Of a stretch of 64,000 nucleotides of DNA, positions 22,695 to 30,498 are shown piece after piece (position 1 is the first letter of the stretch; every line of letters starts with the position of its first letter). The translations under genes were made by a program, and so were the position numbers. The stretch lies in assembly GCA_902385625.1 (NCBI GenBank), contig CABMGE010000024.1, positions 62,001 through 126,000 on the forward strand, read 5' to 3'. The stretch is from an uncultured archaeon (GTDB taxonomy: Archaea > Nanobdellota > Nanobdellia > Pacearchaeales > GW2011-AR1). Under the pieces are notes generated by a model. That model was not told the origin of the DNA, searched no databases, and saw only the letters and a program-made list of their open reading frames with translations.

Positions 22695-23735
22695 TTAAAC
22701 GCAATGAAATGGATAAATCTTATCTATATTATAAACTTTAAACGGGCTATTCTTCTTTACAACACGAAAATTCTTTGGATTAACTTTTTCAATTATTCTT
22801 CCAGACTTATGATCTTGACTTGGTTCTACACTAAGAATATTATAAACTCCTTCAGGAGTTATCTTTACTCCATCATCGCAGCTAAACGGAAATGTCGGGT
22901 CATTAGGATATTCTCTTTCCTCCTGTCCAAAGTCAAATGCTCTTCCATAATTTCTTACCTGGCTGCTGTCTCTATCAATTATTTTTCCATTTCTTGGATA
23001 ATTTCCAGGATTTCCACAAAACAAAAATAAAGTATCTGCAGACTGCACCTTTGTTCTAAGCGAGTTTCCATCAACTCTTAAATCATAAAATCTTGTTTGA
23101 CAAGGAAGGCTTGGATCAAATTTTCTTAGTTCTTCAAGTGTTTTTTCAACGGTTTCAGAAACAGGATAAATCATATTTTGTATAGGTGCTTTTTTATTAT
23201 ATTCTCTTGAACCAAATTTTGCATAATAATGACTAAACAAATCAAAAAATACAATAATTCCAAGTCTGTCAAAATAAGGAGTAAGTCTAGTCCTATTCAT
23301 ATGAGAGATGCTTATTTGGTGGATATTTTCAAGATTTGAAATTGCAAGTTCTTCTTTTCCTTTAGGAATAGCACTTGAAACAGATACTCTAAATCCTTTT
23401 TCACGAAGTAGTCTGTGAGAATCAAAATAGTTTTTTCCATCTGAATCATAATCAAGTGGTTCTGTTGCATCATAAAGCCTTAGGCAGCTTTTTGAAGCAT
23501 CAGGAATTTTTGCCTGACTAGATATTCTATCAGTCATAGTAACTATTTCTTCAGCAATAGTTTCAAGGACTGGAAACGAAATAGATTCTCTTACTCCTCT
23601 GGGTGCATCAACTCCGCAAAAATCACACATTAATGAACAACCTCTGGTGAGTTCAATTGCAAATAAGTTTTCATAGATAGTCTTCCTCTGATCTGTTGTA
23701 AAACGCGTAAGTTCTTTTTCTAATTGACTTTTCAT
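22695..23735 (-). CDS. Radical SAM protein
   Basis: An S-adenosylmethionine radical enzyme of 346 residues. The cluster motif is ELTRGCSLMCDFCGVDAPRG (Cys 33, 37 and 40), at the usual place near the N-terminus. Further parts fit a TIM-barrel radical SAM core (LRLYDATEPLDYDSDGKNYF and SISHMNRTRLTPYF). I see no SPASM cluster at the C-terminus, and the substrate is unknown. Its stop lies 13 nt from the end of the helicase gene, and it precedes the leftward ribosomal block only by position. Confidence 0.75.
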   Translation of the reverse strand: MKSQLEKELTRFTTDQRKTIYENLFAIELTRGCSLMCDFCGVDAPRGVRESISFPVLETIAEEIVTMTDRISSQAKIPDASKSCLRLYDATEPLDYDSDGKNYFDSHRLLREKGFRVSVSSAIPKGKEELAISNLENIHQISISHMNRTRLTPYFDRLGIIVFFDLFSHYYAKFGSREYNKKAPIQNMIYPVSETVEKTLEELRKFDPSLPCQTRFYDLRVDGNSLRTKVQSADTLFLFCGNPGNYPRNGKIIDRDSSQVRNYGRAFDFGQEEREYPNDPTFPFSCDDGVKITPEGVYNILSVEPSQDHKSGRIIEKVNPKNFRVVKKNSPFKVYNIDKIYPFHCV

Positions 23736-23779
23736 ATTAAAACAATCAAGAACTCTTTTACTTTATTCGGTATATCGAC

Positions 23780-24193
23780 TTATCTGAAAGACTTCTGTCT
23801 CTTTCGTCTTGCCTTACTGTCTCCAGGCTTGTAAGCTTCTTTTCTTCTTGTATCTGCAACCAAAAGATTTTTATCGTATTTTAAGAATGCTTTTCTTAAT
23901 TCTTCAGATCCAGTGTGTTTTACAAGAGCTCTTGCAATTGCAAGTCTTGAAGCATGAATTTGGCTTTCTTGTCCACCACTTCTAACATTTACATCAATAT
24001 CAAAATCAAAGTTTCCTAGAACTTTTTTTGTTATTTCAACAGGTTCTTGTATCATAAGTTTTCTAAAGAAATCTAAATTCTCATAATTTCTGTTATTGAT
24101 AAGTATTTTTCCTTTTCCTTGTGAAATTGTAGCTTTTGCTATTGCTGTTTTTCTTTTTCCGCTGATAACTGTATTTTTTTGTAAGTGCATCAT
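23780..24193 (-). CDS. rps9: Ribosomal protein uS9
   Basis: Small-subunit protein whose C-terminal tail reaches the P site. The 137-residue sequence has the family pattern: SGKRKTAIAKATISQGKGKI near the start, GGQESQIHASRLAIARALV in the middle, and the basic tail GDSKARRKRQKSFR that ends in the conserved Arg. Two possible starts (MMHL) differ by one codon. It is the last gene of the leftward ribosomal block, 5 nt after uL13, matching the archaeal order eL18-uL13-uS9. Confidence 0.95.
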   Translation of the reverse strand: MMHLQKNTVISGKRKTAIAKATISQGKGKILINNRNYENLDFFRKLMIQEPVEITKKVLGNFDFDIDVNVRSGGQESQIHASRLAIARALVKHTGSEELRKAFLKYDKNLLVADTRRKEAYKPGDSKARRKRQKSFR

Positions 24194-24198
24194 TTTAT

Positions 24199-24603
24199 TT
24201 ACATCATTGCAACTATTTCTTTTAATTCAATGAATTTATAATTCTTCGGAGGAAACATTTTTACCATTTTTTCTTTTTCAAGTTCTTTTGGAATTCCATC
24301 ATAGCATTTTATTCTCTTGAATGCTTCTCTTCCAATTCCCCATCTGTGTGTAGGAAGCATGCCTCTAATTCCTCTTTTAAACATCATATAAGCAACTTTT
24401 GGATAATATGGGCCTCTTTGAGCAGTGCTTCCAAGTTTTCGAAGTGCAGTATATTTTTTGATAATATCTGAGCGGTTTCCAGTAAGAACTGATTTTTCAG
24501 CATTTACAACTATTATTTCATTTCCTTCAAGTGCTTGTTTAGCAGCATAACTACAAATTCTTCCATAAACCCCGCCTTCTGCATTAATTATTATTTTTGC
24601 CAT
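24199..24603 (-). CDS. rpl13: Ribosomal protein uL13
   Basis: Large-subunit protein. It has 134 residues with GRICSYAAKQALEGNEIIVV, the central RGPYYPKVAYMMFKRGIRGM, LPTHRWGIGREAFKRIKCYDG and a short C-terminus. The length fits the compact archaeal form. It sits one base after the eL18 stop and 5 nt before uS9, so all three are surely one transcript. Confidence 0.95.
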   Translation of the reverse strand: MAKIIINAEGGVYGRICSYAAKQALEGNEIIVVNAEKSVLTGNRSDIIKKYTALRKLGSTAQRGPYYPKVAYMMFKRGIRGMLPTHRWGIGREAFKRIKCYDGIPKELEKEKMVKMFPPKNYKFIELKEIVAMM

Positions 24604-24604
24604 A

Positions 24605-24961
24605 TTAGATTATTTTAACTCCTTTAAGTGTTGGATTTGATTCAATTTCCTTAAGTATTGTTTTTGCCTCGCATCCTGCCTTTGTAAGTTTTTCTTTTGC
24701 TTGTTCTGAAAATCCTAGTGCAGAGACAGTTATTTTCTTTTTAATTTCTCCCTCTCCTAAAATTTTTCCAGGAACAAGAATACTAGTTTCCTTAATATCA
24801 TTTAGTTCACTAAGATTAACTCTTAAAAATTGTCTTGTAGGTCCTGATAGTTTATTTGCAAGTTTTAAGTGATTATTTTTTTTAGCCACCATTATTGTTC
24901 TAACTAACTCTGGATTTCTTTTTTTTTCAGTTTTTCTTTGTATCTGTGTTTTTGATATCAT
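24605..24961 (-). CDS. rpl18e: Ribosomal protein eL18
   Basis: Archaeal/eukaryotic large-subunit protein, shared with the uL15 fold. It has 118 residues with RKTEKKRNPELVRTIMVAKK, the GPTRQFLRVNLSELNDI region, VPGKILGEGEIKKKITVSAL and a C-terminal GVKII. It opens the eL18-uL13-uS9 group and is preceded by tRNA-Leu, an arrangement known from haloarchaea and other Euryarchaeota. The leader upstream holds a small hairpin. Confidence 0.95.
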   Translation of the reverse strand: MISKTQIQRKTEKKRNPELVRTIMVAKKNNHLKLANKLSGPTRQFLRVNLSELNDIKETSILVPGKILGEGEIKKKITVSALGFSEQAKEKLTKAGCEAKTILKEIESNPTLKGVKII

Positions 24962-24994
24962 TTGAATATTTTTGAGTTAATGAAAGTTAAATGT

Positions 24995-25021
24995 CGCAGA
25001 AGTATTGTTTCCTGCTCTGCG
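24995..25021 (-). promoter_or_regulatory. Hairpin in the eL18 leader
   Basis: On the transcribed minus strand CGCAGA (25016-25021) pairs with TCTGCG (24995-25000), about 35-60 nt before the eL18 start. It could be an autoregulatory ribosomal-protein site or a processing signal after the tRNA. Weakly supported. Confidence 0.35.
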
Positions 25022-25080
25022 CTATTAACTTGCAAGATAAAAGTTGTAACATTTGAGCCTTTATAAAGCTTTTGAAAAAT

Positions 25081-25106
25081 AATTTATGTTTTTTCAAACA
25101 TAAATT
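25081..25106 (-). terminator. 11-bp perfect hairpin downstream of tRNA-Leu
   Basis: AATTTATGTTT (25081-25091) and AAACATAAATT (25096-25106) pair perfectly around a 4-nt loop, about 50 nt past the tRNA 3' end. A second, GC-rich hairpin, ATCTCGC with GCGAGAT (25127-25143), lies directly behind the tRNA. They may end or process the tRNA transcript before the eL18 group. Confidence 0.45.
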
Positions 25107-25152
25107 AGACATGTTTGCTATTATCCATCTCGCGAAGCGAGATTAATTAAAA

Positions 25153-25236
25153 TGCGGGAGAGAAGATTCGAACTCCTGAAGGCACTAAGCCAACAGCTCC
25201 TTAAGCTGTCCCATTTGACCGCTCTGGCACCCCCGC
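25153..25236 (-). tRNA. tRNA-Leu, anticodon reads AAG
   Basis: A class II tRNA of 84 nt. The acceptor stem GCGGGGG pairs with CTCCCGC, followed by discriminator A, the Leu identity base. There is a long variable arm (GGC-TTAGT-GCC) and a TTCGAAT T-loop with a five-pair stem. The anticodon stem ACAGC/GCTGT closes a seven-base loop, TTAAGGA, which gives anticodon AAG (codon CUU). An A at position 34 is unexpected in archaea. Shifting the loop by one to read TAA would break the stem. It lies between rpo3 and eL18 as in other archaea. Confidence 0.85.
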
Positions 25237-25333
25237 ATATTATTATAAATAGGGGAAAGTTTGCTTTTTAAGTATTCCTCTTCTAATAAAAAATAATTTA
25301 ATAACTTTTCTTTTAAGAAATAATTTTTGAGTC

Positions 25334-25999
25334 TTATTTAATCTCTTTGTTGAGTGCTTCTAAATTTTCATCAAGTGCTTCAATTGCTTTTAAGAAAATT
25401 TCTTTTGCTTTGATTTGTCCCCATGACTCTATATTAAATTCTAATTCTTCAGAAGTTTTTATTTTTTTTATTTTGCCAAGTAATTCTTCAGATATTTTTT
25501 TATCCTTCAATTCCTCTTCGTTAAATCCAACTTTTCCTTCTGAATCAACAGTTACAAAATCCATTACTTCAGGATCAATATTATGCCTGAAATAAACAAG
25601 TCCAGGTGAGTATTTTATATGCTCAATTCCTTTTCCAAGCCTTGCTTCTGCAACAAGTTCTAGTTCCTGTTCTTCATCTAAAATTACAATTGGAATTTTA
25701 TAGTCAGTTTCAACAGAGGGTTTTATATCTGTTGAATAAACAGTGCAAGGTCCAACAACTTTTAACTTGAATTTAACTTCCTTTGAAGTTTTGTCTGTTT
25801 TAATTGGAATAAGTCCTATTCTATGCGAGATTATTTCGTCATAAAGTGCAGAATCATTTTTTGTTATCTCAAGCTCATCAACAGCCATTATTGGAATTTC
25901 AAGGGCGCTTCTTCTTATTGCATTTGCAAGAGTTGTAGACATATCAGTTATAAAACTTAATTTTCCTTCCTTCTCTTCATTTTTTATTATTTTTATCAT
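25334..25999 (-). CDS. rpo3: DNA-directed RNA polymerase subunit Rpo3 (D)
   Basis: Archaeal homologue of bacterial alpha and eukaryotic Rpb3; it starts polymerase assembly with Rpo11. The 221 residues include LSFITDMSTTLANAIRRSAL (the dimerisation motif), ELEITKNDSALYDEIISHRI and GLIPIKTD. The insertion domain is present (VAEARLGKGIEHIKYSPGLV) but lacks the cysteines of the 4Fe-4S cluster found in some archaea, so this is the cluster-free form. It follows uS11 in the conserved order. Confidence 0.95.
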   Translation of the reverse strand: MIKIIKNEEKEGKLSFITDMSTTLANAIRRSALEIPIMAVDELEITKNDSALYDEIISHRIGLIPIKTDKTSKEVKFKLKVVGPCTVYSTDIKPSVETDYKIPIVILDEEQELELVAEARLGKGIEHIKYSPGLVYFRHNIDPEVMDFVTVDSEGKVGFNEEELKDKKISEELLGKIKKIKTSEELEFNIESWGQIKAKEIFLKAIEALDENLEALNKEIK

Positions 26000-26074
26000 G
26001 TTATTTTTAGTCTTTGTTTATTTTTAAATCTTCCATTTGTTAAAATGGATGAGTTAAAAAATCCTTAAGGATTT

Positions 26075-26536
26075 TTATACTCTTCTGCCTCTTCTACCTC
26101 CACTTTGTTTAGGTCCTCCTCTAGGCATTTTTGTGCTGTCCATGATACTTATTATTTTGAATCCTGCTCTTGTAAGTGCCTTTATTGCAGAGTGTGCTCC
26201 TGGCCCAGGATTATTTTGTCCTGTCTCTGCTCTTATTCTTACATAAAATCCAGTTATTCCATTGTCCTTTGCCTCTTCTGAAATTCTTTGTGCAACAAAC
26301 ATCGCAATAGTCGGATTTGCTTTAAGTCTTGATTGTTTTGTTGATTGTCCTCCTGAAAATTTTGCTATTGTATTTCCGGCAAGGTCAGTTAAGTTAATTA
26401 TTGTATTGTTAAATGTTGTATAAATATTAAGTATTGCGATTCTTTCTTCTTTTGGTTTTGATTCTTTTTTTACATTCTCTTCTTCTGAAACTTTTTCTTC
26501 TTCAACTTGTTTTGTTTCGAGTTCTTCTTTTGTCAT
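26075..26536 (-). CDS. rps11: Ribosomal protein uS11
   Basis: Small-subunit platform protein. The core (AILNIYTTFNNTIINLTDLA, GGQSTKQSRLKANPTIAMF, RAETGQNNPGPGAHSAIKAL) and the tail KMPRGGPKQSGGRRGRRV are typical. The first about 30 residues are an acidic/basic low-complexity extension (EEKVSEEENVKKESKPKEER), longer than usual. The start overlaps the end of uS4 by four bases (ATGA). Confidence 0.95.
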   Translation of the reverse strand: MTKEELETKQVEEEKVSEEENVKKESKPKEERIAILNIYTTFNNTIINLTDLAGNTIAKFSGGQSTKQSRLKANPTIAMFVAQRISEEAKDNGITGFYVRIRAETGQNNPGPGAHSAIKALTRAGFKIISIMDSTKMPRGGPKQSGGRRGRRV

Positions 26537-27093
26537 TGTACTTCCTCCTCTAGAATTTTATTTTCTACTACTTCTTCTCCTTCGCCATTTTCAATTTCTT
26601 CCTTAATTTTTTCTTCTTTTGATTTTTTTGGTGTTTGTATCTTAAGCACTATATTGAGTTTAACAGTTGATTCTTCTTCAAGACTTACCATATAAGATGG
26701 AACATTAACAATTCTTCCGTTAACTGAAACATGCTTGTGTGCAATTAATTGTCTTGCTTGCTTTGGAGTTGTTGTAAGGCCTTTTGTAAAGACTACTGTT
26801 TGAAGTCTTCTTTTTAGCCAGTTTTCTTTATTTAGTGAAAGTGCTTCTGCAATGCTGTTTACTCCAAATCCCTTTTCCTGGAGTCTTTTAATAAATGCTT
26901 CTTTTTCTTTTTCAGGTTTTGTAATCAATTGTTTTGCAAGATTTCTTATTCTTCCAATAGAGGCATCTGCCTTCCAGATTTCTCTTTTATTTTTAAGGCC
27001 ATATTTCTCTCTAAGTTGGTTTTCTTCTTCGATTCTTGACTTATCAAAAGGCTTTCTTGGCCTTGAATATTTTTTTGTACTTCGTTTTGGCAT
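26533..27093 (-). CDS. rps4: Ribosomal protein uS4
   Basis: Primary 16S rRNA-binding protein. It has 186 residues with the N-terminal RSTKKYSRPRKPFDKSRIEE, REKYGLKNKREIWKADASIG and the S4 RNA-binding domain KGLTTTPKQARQLIAHKHVS. NGRIVNVPSYMV follows. The C-terminus is a Glu/Lys-rich tail that runs into the uS11 start. The archaeal N-terminus without zinc is as expected. It is coupled to uS11 downstream and 18 nt after uS13. Confidence 0.95.
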   Translation of the reverse strand: MPKRSTKKYSRPRKPFDKSRIEEENQLREKYGLKNKREIWKADASIGRIRNLAKQLITKPEKEKEAFIKRLQEKGFGVNSIAEALSLNKENWLKRRLQTVVFTKGLTTTPKQARQLIAHKHVSVNGRIVNVPSYMVSLEEESTVKLNIVLKIQTPKKSKEEKIKEEIENGEGEEVVENKILEEEVQ

Positions 27094-27111
27094 TTTGTTT
27101 TATTTTTAAGT

Positions 27112-27630
27112 TTATTTTTTACCTTCTGGTTTTTTCTTTTGAACTCCAACAGCTTTTTTCTTTCCATGTGTTCTAAAGTGGCTCTTTGTCCTTTGTCCTC
27201 TTGTTGGTTGTCCAGTAGCATGTCTAAGTCCTCTGTATGATCTTATTTTTTTAAGTCTTCTTATATCAAACTCTCTTTTCATATCAAGATCAGTTCCAGT
27301 TAAATGATAATCTTCTCCTGTTTCAAAATCTTTTCTTCTATTATATAAGAATTTAGGAACTTCTGGAGGAATATTCTCAAGGAATTTTATTATGCTTTCT
27401 GTTTCAGCAGGAGTTAAGTCACTTACTTTCTTTTTAGTATCAAGTTTTAATAATTTGCACATTGCATTTGATATGCTCCAGCTAACACCTTTTAAGTATG
27501 TAAGTCCTGTCAAAGTATTTTTATTTCCAGGAATATCTGTCTGCATGATTCTCACTATTGAGTAATATTCTTTTTTTACTTCAGGTCTTGCCTTTTGTGT
27601 TTTCTCTTGTTTTTCTGTTTTCTCTGCCAT
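27112..27630 (-). CDS. rps13: Ribosomal protein uS13
   Basis: Head protein of the small subunit that contacts uS19 and the P-site tRNA. It has 172 residues with an extra charged start (EKTEKQEKTQKARPEVKKEY), IVRIMQTDIPGNKNTLTGLT, KGVSWSISNAMCKLL, and the tail SYRGLRHATGQPTRGQRTKS with a long Lys-rich end. The size is typical of the archaeal/eukaryotic form. It lies 5 nt after the DUF655 gene, as first of the uS13-uS4-uS11 group. Confidence 0.95.
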   Translation of the reverse strand: MAEKTEKQEKTQKARPEVKKEYYSIVRIMQTDIPGNKNTLTGLTYLKGVSWSISNAMCKLLKLDTKKKVSDLTPAETESIIKFLENIPPEVPKFLYNRRKDFETGEDYHLTGTDLDMKREFDIRRLKKIRSYRGLRHATGQPTRGQRTKSHFRTHGKKKAVGVQKKKPEGKK

Positions 27631-27635
27631 AATTT

Positions 27636-28178
27636 TTAAATTGTTATAAACAAATAATATTTTTGTTTAATTGTTATCTCCTCGATGAATCTTTTTTCGA
27701 TTGCTTTTCTTGGATCAGGTAGATTCGAAACCCTTTCCTTTAAGTCTTCTAGAGATTCAAAAGGCTTTTTATTTCTTTCGGAAAGTATTGCCTCTGTGTG
27801 TTTTCTTCCAAATCCGGGTAAGAGTTCGAATTGGTGTATTCTTGTGTTTATTGCGCTTGCATTATTAAAGAAATCTACAAACTTTTTTTCATTGCTTGCT
27901 ATTTCTTTTTCAATGAAATCAGCTAGCTGCTGTTTTGCAGTTTCTGTTAACTTGTCTTCTGGAAGCCTTCCAAGAATATAATATATCTTGTCTCTCTTGC
28001 CATCTCCAATGTAAACTTTTTCTCCAATCTCTAGTTTAACTCCTCTTCGTGGAATCAACTGGAGAAGTGTGAATCTCTTAACACCTATAGCCTGGGCTAA
28101 AGGCATCATTTTCTTTTCGAGTGGGTAACCATATGGTAAATAGTCTAGGACTATTGCATGTTCTTCTTTCTCTATCAT
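27636..28178 (-). CDS. DUF655 family predicted nucleic-acid-binding protein
   Basis: A 180-residue archaeal protein of the DUF655 family. The N-terminal half is an OB-like barrel (AIVLDYLPYGYPLEKKMMPL, then GEKVYIGDGKRDKIYYILGR). The C-terminal half is a helix-hairpin-helix unit (RIHQFELLPGFGRKHTEAIL, then SLEDLKERVSNLPDP). The family is commonly found next to rpl21e and rpo4 in archaea, as here, and probably binds RNA or DNA in translation. It ends 5 nt before uS13. Confidence 0.85.
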   Translation of the reverse strand: MIEKEEHAIVLDYLPYGYPLEKKMMPLAQAIGVKRFTLLQLIPRRGVKLEIGEKVYIGDGKRDKIYYILGRLPEDKLTETAKQQLADFIEKEIASNEKKFVDFFNNASAINTRIHQFELLPGFGRKHTEAILSERNKKPFESLEDLKERVSNLPDPRKAIEKRFIEEITIKQKYYLFITI

Positions 28179-28183
28179 TTTGT

Positions 28184-28495
28184 TTATTTGGAGTTTTTAA
28201 CAATCCCCAGTATTTTATTTGTTTCATCCTCGTTCAAGCTGATATCTGCAAATATTTTATTTAACTCTGTAGCATCTGTAGGAAGCATATCAATTATCTT
28301 CACTAGATGTTCTCTTTTTATTTTGAGTATGTCTAATTTTTCGAGTTCTTCTTTAATCTTTTTTGCCTGTTCAGGTTTTGTTTTCAAGAATTTTTTCAAG
28401 AATTCTAATATTTCTTCCTTTTTTGGGCTATCAGGAATTTCATTAGTAATATCTTCAACTTCATTCAAATTTAACGGTGTTCTATCGATTATCAT
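28184..28495 (-). CDS. rpo4: DNA-directed RNA polymerase subunit Rpo4 (F)
   Basis: Archaeal Rpb4-like subunit that forms the polymerase stalk with Rpo7. It has 103 residues, mostly helical (LNLNEVEDITNEI, EEILEFLKKFLK, KIKREHLVKIIDMLPTDATE, LNEDETNKILGIVKNSK). The DMLPTD segment is characteristic. The start overlaps the eL21 stop by four bases. The conserved neighbours eL21 and DUF655 support the call. Confidence 0.9.
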   Translation of the reverse strand: MIIDRTPLNLNEVEDITNEIPDSPKKEEILEFLKKFLKTKPEQAKKIKEELEKLDILKIKREHLVKIIDMLPTDATELNKIFADISLNEDETNKILGIVKNSK

Positions 28496-28743
28496 TTTAA
28501 CTTCCTTAAGTGAACTGGATGTATTATATAAGTTTTTTCCTTATTTAAATCATTCATTTTTAAAATATATGAATTGCCTCTTTTTCCGATAATAGTTCCA
28601 GATCTTCCCTGTATTTGTTTTGGGAACTTAGGATGAAGCGCAAGATCTCGAATAACAGTTACTCTATCTCCGTCTTTAAATTCTTTAAAGTAATGACTAA
28701 ATCTTATTTTTCCTCGTGTCTTTAGTTGTTTTCTTTTAATCAT
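28492..28743 (-). CDS. rpl21e: Ribosomal protein eL21
   Basis: Archaeal/eukaryotic large-subunit protein. It has 83 residues with the SH3-like barrel: KIRFSHYFKEFKDGDRVTVI, HPKFPKQIQGRSGTIIGKRG, IIHPVHLRKLK. The length is a little below the usual 95 because the N-terminus is short. It is the first gene of the leftward ribosomal and polymerase block, and its leader contains a perfect 8-bp hairpin. Confidence 0.95.
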   Translation of the reverse strand: MIKRKQLKTRGKIRFSHYFKEFKDGDRVTVIRDLALHPKFPKQIQGRSGTIIGKRGNSYILKMNDLNKEKTYIIHPVHLRKLK

Positions 28744-28759
28744 TTTAATTGTTATCTAG

Positions 28760-28787
28760 ACTAAGAACTCCCTCATGGTTTCTTAGT
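28760..28787 (-). promoter_or_regulatory. 8-bp hairpin in the eL21-operon leader
   Basis: On the minus strand ACTAAGAA and TTCTTAGT pair exactly, with a 12-nt loop, 17-44 nt before the eL21 start. The likely TATA-like region (ATTTATAGTTTTTAA on the minus strand, about 28838-28852) leaves a leader of roughly 80 nt. Feedback control by a ribosomal protein is possible. Confidence 0.4.
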
Positions 28788-28940
28788 GCTCAATATGGCA
28801 TTTAAGATAGATTGACTATCCACTAATTACCTTCCTCTTAAAAACTATAAATATAATGCCTTTAAAAAGCTTACTGAAATCATATTTGTATTCAAAATTT
28901 AAATTAAATCTTATTTCAATAGTCTTAGAAGAATAAAATT

Positions 28941-29114
28941 TTAATCTCTTCCGTTTCCACCCTGATCCAAATCTCCTTTTGCCTGAGCTTCATTCATGTT
29001 GCCTTGAATTGCCTTAAACATTTTAGGGCCCCATACAGCAACTCCACATCTATCACAAACCTCTAAAGCTCTTCCATCAGAAATCTGACACTTACAATAA
29101 GTACACTTTGCCAT
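28941..29114 (-). CDS. Small zinc-ribbon protein
   Basis: A 57-residue protein with two CxxC knuckles: CTYCKC (residues 4-9) and CDRCGVAVWGPKMF (20-23 and onward). The tail is Gln/Gly/Asp-rich (IQGNMNEAQAKGDLDQGGNG). The Cys spacing should bind zinc. It has the look of the short zinc-ribbon proteins common in these archaea and lies alone between the eL21 promoter and the ABC exporter. Too short for most gene finders, but the pattern is convincing. Confidence 0.65.
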   Translation of the reverse strand: MAKCTYCKCQISDGRALEVCDRCGVAVWGPKMFKAIQGNMNEAQAKGDLDQGGNGRD

Positions 29115-29287
29115 TGTTCCACCTTTTTTAGTTAATAGATATTTCTTTACCTAAGTTTATAAAGATTTCCACATGCGATTATAACAATTGAAAAGACCAG
29201 AATTAAAATCAAAATGAATCCTCCTTGGATTTTTATAAAAAAAAGCGAGTGAGATTAAAGTTTTTTATCTAGCCGAAGGCTATTTTT

Positions 29288-30496
29288 TTATTCATATCTC
29301 AGTGTATCTGCAGGTTTTACTCTGGATGCTTGACGCGCAGGAAAAAATCCTGAAAATGCTCCAATTAAAAAAGCAAAGAGCAAGCATCCAAAAATCAAGT
29401 ACCATGGAGTTGCAATTTTTAGAATTGTTGTTCCAAGTTGGGTTACTGCAATATATTCAATTAATTTTCCAACAGCATATCCAAATAAAATTCCAATTAT
29501 TCCTCCAACTAGCCCTAAAAATCCTGACTCCATAACAAAGATTGTCAGTATATCTCTGTTTTTTGCACCAATAGCTTTCATTGTTCCAATCTCTTTTGTC
29601 CTCTCAAGTACAGAAGTGTACATTGTATTTGCAATTCCAACTCCTCCAACAAGAAGTGATATTCCAGCAACTCCGAGGAGGAATGCAGTTATTATATTGA
29701 GGATTGCTGCAAAGCTTCTTAATAGTTCTTCAGGAGTTGATATTGTAAAGTCAATTGTCTTCTCAGTAACTCCTCTAAAACTTATCAGTTTTCTCTTTAC
29801 ATTGTCTGCAACATTTTTTAAATCTGATCCGGGTTTTACCTGGATTATAATCTGATCAACTCTTTCAGGAGTATTAAATAAAATTCTAAAATCCTCTTCA
29901 GACATATATACGAGTCCATCATCACTTGGATTTCCAACACTTTTCAAAATTCCCACAACCTTAAAATCTTCTCCATTGATAGTTATTTTATCTCCTGCAA
30001 CTACTTGCTTTTTAAAGAAATTGTCTTTATATTTGCTACCAATAATAACTTTTCCAATATCTCCTTTTTTTAAGAATCTTCCTTCATCAATTTTATAACC
30101 AACAGACTCGACAAGTAGATCCATGGTGTCTATGGGAAAACCTGCAATCATAAAATATCTTGCCTCATTATTAAATTCAATTTTTGCATTTCCAACAGTG
30201 TCATAAGTTACCTCTTTTACTCCATTAACTTTTTTTATTATGTCTACATCTTTTGTTGTCAATTGAACTGCTCCTCCTGAACCAGGAGCACCGGCAGTAC
30301 CCTTTGGCATTATAAAGAATTTATCTGACCCTAGTTGCTTGAATTGTTCTTTTACTGCAGCATCAAGACCAAGTGAAAGACTTATTAAAACAAATATTGT
30401 CGCTATTGCAATAAATATTCCAACTATTGTAAGAGAGCTTCTGAGTTTTCTTCTCTTTAAATTCTGCAACGCTAGTTTAAAATAATCCTGTATCAT
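29288..30496 (-). CDS. MacB-like ABC transporter permease (FtsX family)
   Basis: Membrane subunit of an exporter-like ABC system. In 402 residues it has an N-terminal helix (about 20-42, LRSSLTIVGIFIAIATIFVL), a large periplasmic-type MacB domain (about 45-270), and three C-terminal helices of the FtsX domain. The latter include GVGIANTMYTSVLERTKEIG and FGYAVGKL, with an ending of SRVKPADTLRYE. It is the last gene of an operon with a second permease, an ATPase and two surface proteins. The second permease gene ends 2 nt upstream. Confidence 0.85.
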   Translation of the reverse strand: MIQDYFKLALQNLKRRKLRSSLTIVGIFIAIATIFVLISLSLGLDAAVKEQFKQLGSDKFFIMPKGTAGAPGSGGAVQLTTKDVDIIKKVNGVKEVTYDTVGNAKIEFNNEARYFMIAGFPIDTMDLLVESVGYKIDEGRFLKKGDIGKVIIGSKYKDNFFKKQVVAGDKITINGEDFKVVGILKSVGNPSDDGLVYMSEEDFRILFNTPERVDQIIIQVKPGSDLKNVADNVKRKLISFRGVTEKTIDFTISTPEELLRSFAAILNIITAFLLGVAGISLLVGGVGIANTMYTSVLERTKEIGTMKAIGAKNRDILTIFVMESGFLGLVGGIIGILFGYAVGKLIEYIAVTQLGTTILKIATPWYLIFGCLLFAFLIGAFSGFFPARQASRVKPADTLRYE

Positions 30497-30498
30497 TT

